Below are positions 1 through 8,100 of a stretch of 11,532 bases of DNA, piece by piece (the stretch's first letter is position 1; the number at the start of each line of letters is the position of its first letter). The position numbers were made by a program, and so were the translations under genes. The stretch spans positions 1 to 11,532 of the forward strand of contig JAGOBX010000066.1 of assembly GCA_017999075.1 (NCBI GenBank), written 5' to 3'. The notes under the pieces were generated by a model that saw only the letters and a list, made by a program, of their open reading frames with translations, did no database searches and was not told the origin of the DNA. This stretch comes from Candidatus Babelota bacterium. Lineage in GTDB: Bacteria > JAGOBX01.

Positions 1-3000
1 AAATCCGCGTTGTCTGACTGCATTATCTGGTAATTGCTTACTGTGCCGTTATACGGTGTCCATACAAGCTGAACTTCGCCTGGGTTCGGATTTGTATATT
101 GTGTGATTTCAAACTGCGGCGCTCCGCTGTTATTTCCTGCTTGAACATTATAAAGAACATTTGACTTAGCTAAAACATTTCCATTAATATCATATGCTTC
201 CATATCCATTAAATAGTATTCACCTGGCTGCAATCCAGTAATTGTCCATTGTTTTAGAGAAGGTAAACCAAGATTTACTTCAATCTCATTATCAGTAAAC
301 ATAGTTCCAATATCATACCAAAGTTTATAATATTGAAGATTCGGAATATTATCAGTCCAACTAATCGTTATTTCTCCTTGATTTAAATTTTGTACAGAAC
401 TTAACATTATCGCTTCAGGAATATAAACACCTATAACTTCAATTGTCTGATACGGAGTTACTTCTTTGATAATTCCGTTTGCGTCAAGTGCATTAACTCT
501 AACGTAAAATAACCCGCTATCGTCAATATTATTTATTGTATAAAAATTATTAAATATTTCCGGTTCAGATTCATAATTATAAAAATTTTCATTTTTCGAA
601 TAAACTACTGTATATTTCACAACATCCTGCAGAGTTGAATTTGCCCATTGCAAATAAATTTGTCCAGCAGCAGGATTAGTTATTGATGTAATACTAAATG
701 AAGAACCTGAATTTTGGTCAAAACCGCATACATATCTGCTTAAAACCGGAGTATGCCCTACTATCTGACCTTGATAAATTGCTAAAACAACAACATAATA
801 AGTATCTGAATAATCTAAATTATTAATAGAATATTGAGTTGAAGTTATTCCTGAACCTATTATTTCCGGAGTAGCAAATAAATTATTTTTTCTAACCTGA
901 ATTCTATATTCATCAACTAACCCATTATACGCTCTCCATTCAAAAGAAACATTTCCAGGAGTATTATTAGTCACTTGAAGTAACTCAAATACATTTTCCG
1001 AACCTCCTGCATATTCATATATTCCTCTTGAAAAATTTGCAGATTGGTAATTTTCATTAATTGACATTACTGCAATATAATATCCTATATTCGGTTGCAA
1101 GCCACTTAAAACTGCCTGTAAATTATTATTCACAAAATTTCTAGGTGAGTTTTCATTTATTTGTGAAACACTGTCATATACAACAGAATATCCTATTATT
1201 CCTGCGCTATTATCTGCGCTCCAAGCTAAACTTATTTCTCCATTATTAGGTCCGCGCGAATATGAAGTGATATCAAAAGCAGTACCGCTTATATTATTCG
1301 GAGCACTGTTTTTTATCTGTATTCCAGAATAACCTATTTCATTACCACTGCTATTATATGCTCTAACTTCAACTTTATAAGAAGTATCAGGAAATAAAGC
1401 TACAAGCATCAAATAATTTCCTGTAATTTGTTCACTTGAATATTCATTGCCGCTGAAATCAGGATTAGCTCCACGTTCATACCACACTTTAAAAAATGAA
1501 ACATCCTGAATATAACTGTTCCAGTTCACTTCAATACTTCCACCAACATTACCATCGGTTAAAGTCATTGTAATATTAGGCTGACTAGTTCCAGATCCTG
1601 TAACATAAATTTCCCAAGGAAGTGTCGGTTCTCCGTACGAATTATATTTGCTTCCATCCCAAACAACACCCTGAACTCTGAATTGATAAGTATCTCCGCC
1701 TGTTATTCCAAATATTGTTGCATTATTTCCTGAAAAAATTGTCACATCTGGAGTCCAATTAATTTCTCCTCTTTTTTGATATTCTACTCTATACGCCGGA
1801 ACCGTCAATTCAGGATTACTATTCCATCCTATGAATACACTGTTATCTCCCTGTTGATTAAGAAAGTTTATTGCAAAAACATCACCTGAAGTGCCGCTGC
1901 CATTCGCATATCCTGGGACTACAAAAGTCTGTGCTTTTTTTGTATAAGCATCCCACGCTTCAACTTGTATGTAATATGTTTCTCCCACATTTAATCCGGT
2001 TATCGTAAAAAATGCTTCATTTATGAATTCACCTGCTATCTGAGCATTTGACATTTCATAATTGTTAGCATATAATACCTTATAATAATTGAATGTTCCT
2101 TGATATGCCGACCATTCCAAGTATATTTCTCCGGTATATGGAGAATTCATATTTGTAATAACAAACAAAGTATCTCCGCCTGTACCGCCTTGACCGTTAA
2201 CATATATTGATCTTATCGGAGTTTGCTCAAGCATGTTTCCCATATCCCAGCGTTCTACTCTAAAATAATATGTATCCCCGAATAATATATTATTAACTAT
2301 GAACAAGGTATCTGTAATATAATCTGCCACAATTGTAGAATTAGTCATTGATGGATCAGAAGAATGTGAACGGAATACTTTATAAACCCCAGAATAATTT
2401 GAAGATGTCCACTCAAGATATACTTCACCTTGATTTGATGTATTATATATTTCTTTTATTTCAAAAGATTCTTGACTTCCACCACCGGTAGAAGCACTCA
2501 CATTTTCAATAAAATTCGATTTACCGAGTATTTGCCCTTGTTCATTATACGCTTCAATCTGTACCCTATAATTCTGACCCTGAGTCAACTGAGTTATTTC
2601 ATACATATTATTAGAAGCATATATTTCATTCAGTACAATTTTTTCTAAAGAAAAACTTGTTCCAGGTCCAGTTTCATATGTTATTGTATAATAATATACA
2701 TTTTGTAAAGAATGTCCCCATGAAAGAGATATTGCACCATAATTACTTGTACTAGGATATCCAGACAAATAAATATTTTCCTGAGGCCCTGACTCGTTCA
2801 TTCCTAAAATGTATCTAACTGCAACAGGTGTAGGCAATCCTGAAGCTACATCATTTATATATCCTTGAACTTTAAAGAAATAAGTATCATTATATTGTAT
2901 ATTCATTATTGTAAACGCATTGTCAGTTAACAAATCTGTAGACTGAATATTCTCAGAAAATTCAGGATGTGTAGAATAAATTACTTTATAGTGATTAACT

Positions 3001-5168
3001 TCGTAATTTTGAGACGGGTTCCATTGAACAAATACTTCACCTTGAATTAAATTTTCTATCATAGTAATTTCAAATTCATTTACAGGAGGCTGTTCAGGTG
3101 CTGGAATAAATTTTACAATTTCATTATTAGTATATATATTTGAAGGCGAATAAGTTCCATTATAATATATCATAGCCTGTACTCGAAAAATATAAGTATC
3201 ATTATCATTCAAATTCTGAATTTCAGAAGATAATAAATCAGTAGGTTCACTAAAATACCAATAATTATTTTTCAGACTTTTATATTCTATTCGGTAATAA
3301 TTATAATTCCCTGAATAATTTCTTGTCCAGCTTACATTAACTTTTCCAGGTTCCAATACTTCTACGTTCTGTAAACTAAATGCAGGCGCATTTATTGTAT
3401 GCTGCTGCTGGTTAGTTTTATGTATAATATCTCCGCCAATTTTATACGATTCTATTCCAAAATAATAAGTCATTCCAGGCTGCATTCCAGTCAAAGTATA
3501 AGATAAAACATTCCCCACATCAATTTTATTAGAGTTCAAATTCAAACTTACAGAATCATAAACTAATCTATATCCAGTTACTCCAAAATCAGTATAATCT
3601 ACCGAATCTGTGGTCCATGCGATTTGAACGTTTCCGTTTTCATTTGAACTAATATTTGAAATATTAAACCATCCTACAGTTCCGTTGGAAGATGTAGCAT
3701 TTTGTTCACTTGTAGAATTTATTACATTTCCAGTTACCCCAAGAGATAATACTTTAAAATAATATTTAGTTTCAGGAACAAGTCCTTTTATTTGTATTGA
3801 CAAATCTATTCCATCTTCTTTTGTAAATGCTTCGCCTTCTTTATTCAGCATAGTAACATTAGGCTGGCGTGAATATATAGCTTTATAACCAACTACTCCG
3901 CCTGATATTAAATCAGCAGAATATTTTACCCAAATTGATCCGATATATTCTCCATAACCTTTATCAATTATAGCAAATGGTGGAGGAGTTATACCTGTTT
4001 TTTTGGACAAAACCAGCTGTTCAGGAGCTTCATAAAATACTGAATTATTATTTGTAACCGCAATAACAGAAACTCTATATAAATCTCCCGCAGTTAATCC
4101 TGTAAACTCAAAATTATCAATCAATCCCAATCTTACCTGATATTCCCTCTCAAATTCATTACTGCCAGAATCTGTTCTTATCTGCGTCGACACTATATAT
4201 CCTGTTACTTCTGGAACAGTTCTATCCAATCTCGGCCATTTTACAAAAATTGAACCATCGGCAGAACCTCCGCGCAATTCCGATATATTGAAAACTATTG
4301 TTTTAGTAACTTTACTTGAAGTGGATACCTGAACAGGATTAGATAATACTGTTTGAGAAATTTTCACTTCTGATGAATTATAAGCTTCAATAGTTATATT
4401 ATAACTTACTCCAGGAGCTAAATCCTCTACAAAATAAGCATTATTATATGGAGGAAATAATTTTATACTTTGACCTGAATATGATATTGCATAAGATGGA
4501 GCTCCGCTAACAGTAACGGCAGTCCATTTAACTATATAATATGCGGCGCCCTGATAATCTGACCATTCAATCCATATTCCATCGCTGTCAGGAGATACAG
4601 CATTCATAATTCTAAAATTATAAGGTATAATCAATTCTTTCTGAGGAGTCACTTTTGTCGGAAGATTATTTTCAATTAACCGCACGCTAAAATTATATGT
4701 TTTTCCTGATAATACCTCTATTTCCGCAGAAGTTGTGGATATAAATCCAGGGTATTCCTGCAATAATTCCCCGCCAGGAGTATACGTATAAAACAATTTA
4801 TATGTTCCATTATCTACTATAGCATTCCAGTTTATTGTCGCTTTATTGGTTGAACTGCTGTATATTGCAGAACTTATTTCAAAAACCTGTTCCGGAACAA
4901 CATATGTATATTCAGGAGTTGTTTTTAATAATTCTCCGGTAGAACTGTATGATTTAACTACAAAAGTATATGTGCGGCCAGGATATACAGGTACAACAGC
5001 TTCCCCTAATGTTTTATTTAATAAATCACGTGAAACGCTTGTTAGTTTTTCTCCCTCCAGAATGTATGAATATTCAACAACATATTTTCCAAAATTATCT
5101 GACACATCAGGTTCCCATAACACTTTAACATTATTCAGATATTGAACTGCATTTTTTATTACAAAATC
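1..5168 (-). repeat. Array of at least 18 fibronectin type III modules (residue 1809 to the window edge)
   Basis: The conserved B-strand Trp of each module (as in 'VYLEWTSS' or 'IYLEWSAY') falls at residues 1826, 1922, 2010, 2119, 2224 (Tyr here), 2326, 2422, 2524, 2625, 2728, 2827, 2923, 3024, 3124, 3219, 3316, 3412 and 3511. Spacing is 88-109, usually 95-103. Most modules also show the C-strand 'Y.V.Y' and the FN3 tyrosine corner, for example 'LQPGMTYYF', 'LNVGETYYI' and 'LTQGQNYRV'. The last module is cut after about 35 residues. Modules from about the ninth onward are often joined by Gly/Ser-rich linkers such as GQGGTGGD and GSGTSGD; earlier ones mostly are not. Composition is rich in Asn, Tyr, Ser and Ile. 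FN3 arrays act as spacers or bind polysaccharide and protein ligands; which applies here cannot be told. Confidence 0.93.
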
Positions 5169-8100
5169 ACGCGGCGGCATTTTGTATGCTGTTTTTAAAT
5201 CAGAAATCTGAGTTTTTCTACTGGAAGCATCATATCCTACAATAATAAAATTATAATCCTTGTAATATAAAATAGTTCCTGGTTTTAATATTGCTCCTGC
5301 ATTATCCAAAGCAAGTTCCGGAACTATATGACTGGTTTTTCCAGCCAACTGATTTTTAGGAATTTTAAATTCATAATTATCTACCGTAGGAATTTTTGGA
5401 GCGGCAGAACCGTAAATTTCAAAATCCATATCTATTTTTTTACCTAAATCTTTTGCTCCAATAAATAATTTCCCTGCATTCGGATTAGGCATATTTACAT
5501 TAAATTCTTTTGATATTTCACCTTCAGCAAGAGCGCTTGCGGCTTTTTCTGAAGTTATTCCTGCATTTGCAAAAGTAATCGGAGAATAAGTTTTATTTTC
5601 TGGAACTCCGTTTTTAACCAATATTCCGCTTACATTAGCTGATAATGACTGAATATTATCTAAACTATAAACATTTATAGTAACAGGATTCACGCTTACA
5701 ATGTCTCCTTCAGGAGCAGAAGTCATTAGTCCTTTTGTCAACGATGTTGTTAATGTAACTTTCAATTTATTCAAGCCTGCTTCTGCGGCTTTTATTTTAG
5801 CTACAACCCATACATCAACATACTGTTCGTTGTTACTCCACTCAAGACGTATTTTTTCACTTTCAACAAATGAACCTGTTGTAAATTTTGGTTTCATTTT
5901 TATTTCATCGCTTCCATCGCCGGCCATATTATCAATTTTAAAAATCTGTTTACCCACATTTCCGCTGACAGGAGCTACAATTTTCGAAGCTTCCGCATTG
6001 CCTCTGAACTGCCATTTTATAGTATATTCCTCAGCTTCAGGAGCAGGATCAAATGACACTCCTATAATTCCTTTTCCGTCAATTGTAACCACAGGTTTTA
6101 ACATATCGGCAGTCAAGTTCGCAATCGTGAAATCTGCAGGTATATTTAAAGTTCCCGTATATTTATATACTTTTTCAGTAACAGACGCAGGTACTAAATT
6201 TATCGGGTTTTTACCAGTTGCAATTATATCAAAAGGCAATTCCGCAGTTGATTTTGTTAAAGTTATTTTAACCGGCACATCTGTTACAGAATAAGCAGCA
6301 TCTTTTTCATCATAATACGTTACTGTTATTGCAGGAATCTGATTAGTATATTCCAAATTTGACATTACTGCTTGAACAGTAACATTTTCGTTAGGAACAA
6401 CATTTGCCCCATCCTGAGGTTTTAAAAATACTGCCGTAGCATTTGTGATTTCAAACTTAACTTTCCCTTTTTTTAAATCTTTGGAGATTAAAACATTTCC
6501 TGTAAACTGCACTGCAGATTTTTTCTGTATTGTCCCGATTTTAACAGATTTTTGGGCCGCAGATATTACTGAATACGGCAATGTTTCAGGAAGTTTATTC
6601 AAAATAGTTTTTGACGGCTGATCAGTCGTATATGCCGCTCCGTTTTTATCAATATATTTCACGCTGATATTTAAAACTTCAGGCATTGAAACTTCTTCAC
6701 TTGATATAACAGCAGCTATCCCTACTTCACTTCCATAATTCAAAGTTAACCCGCTTATAGGTTTTATTATTCCGCCAACAGGATCAGTTACTTCCAAAAC
6801 TGCTTCTCCATCTTTACAACTATCACTGATTTTAATCTTTCCTGAATATAAAACAGCTACAGGCGGAACAGGAGTTATTCCAAAATTCACAGGATATTTG
6901 ACTCCGGCTGCTAATGCGTTTTCAGGTAAAACTTCAGGAAGTTTTGTCAATATTATATTTTCTGTTTTATACGCCGCGTTGTTTGCATCTGTATATTTTA
7001 CTGTTATAGCAAAACCTTCGGGAATTACAGCTTCTCCGCTCGATATTCCAGATAAAATCGTTATTTCATTTCCGCCGGCAACTATCTGGATATTCTCATT
7101 TGCCATCGGTTTTAAATGTATTCCGCCGGCAACAACAGATTCAAGTATAACAGCTCCGCGTCTTGTGGTTTGCGGCAACCTGAGTTTTCCCGAATACAAA
7201 ATAGCAACTTTTGGAACAGGTATCGTCCCTATAGTTATTGATTTCGGAGCAGTGGTCAAAATAGCTTCAGGAAGTATTTCAGCAGTTTTAGCTAAACTTA
7301 CATTCTCATTTTTATATGCATTTCCCGCTTCATCAGCATATTTTACATTAAGTATCATAGCCTCAGGAACTACTGCTTCGCCACTTGATATAACAGCATC
7401 AAATATTATTTCTTTTCCTTCTTTTGTTGCTTGAACAACTTCATTGTTTATAGGTTTTACAATTCCGCCTATCCCGCCTGAAACTTCAACAGTAATAATT
7501 CCTTTTTTGGCTGCAGGATCAAGAATCATTTTCCCGCGGTAAACAATCGCGTCTTTCTTATCCATTCTGATACCGATTTCAATCTTCTTCAATCCGGCTT
7601 TCACCAAACTCGCCATACCTGGCATTTCTTCAGCTTTTTTAAGTTCAACTGTTCCCTGATGCGTTATTGTTCCTATTTTGTTTTTTATTATATATTTTAC
7701 ATTTAAAGCTGCTGCAGCTTCCATCGGCATTAAAGAATTCGGAAATGCGGCGCCTTCGATTTTTATAACATTATTTGGAGCTGCTTCAGTTACAAATGCA
7801 GGCAATAAACTTGCATCTGCTTCCTGCAATTCTATAGTCAATAATCCGTCTTTCGCATCAGCAGGAACTTTCAGTTCAGAGCGATACATAACTGTCGGAA
7901 CAGCAATAAATCTGGTCTGAAACAAGGTTTCATTTTGTCTTACTTCTATATTTATAGGCATTTCTATCGGAGATTCCACTGTGAATCCACCGTCTTCAGC
8001 AACTTCTATTTTCTGACCGTTTGCAGTTACAGTAAATTTTATTGCAACCTGTTTCATTTGTTTTACAATATGTGCCGGTTTTCCAAGGTCAGCTACTTCA

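Noticed and set aside
1-5168. CRISPR-like or DNA-level tandem repeat array, suggested by the regular step of about 300 bp.
   Set aside because: The period is that of protein modules (about 99 codons) and the nucleotide copies are too diverged for direct repeats.
5701-6294. Long + strand open frames inside the giant gene (5701-6294, 6898-7434, 4846-5145, 7678-7920, 8563-8880 and others).
   Set aside because: They lie opposite the continuous minus-strand frame, lack ribosome binding sites and recognisable domains, and their Ser/Phe/Ile-rich composition is what the antisense of this coding sequence gives.
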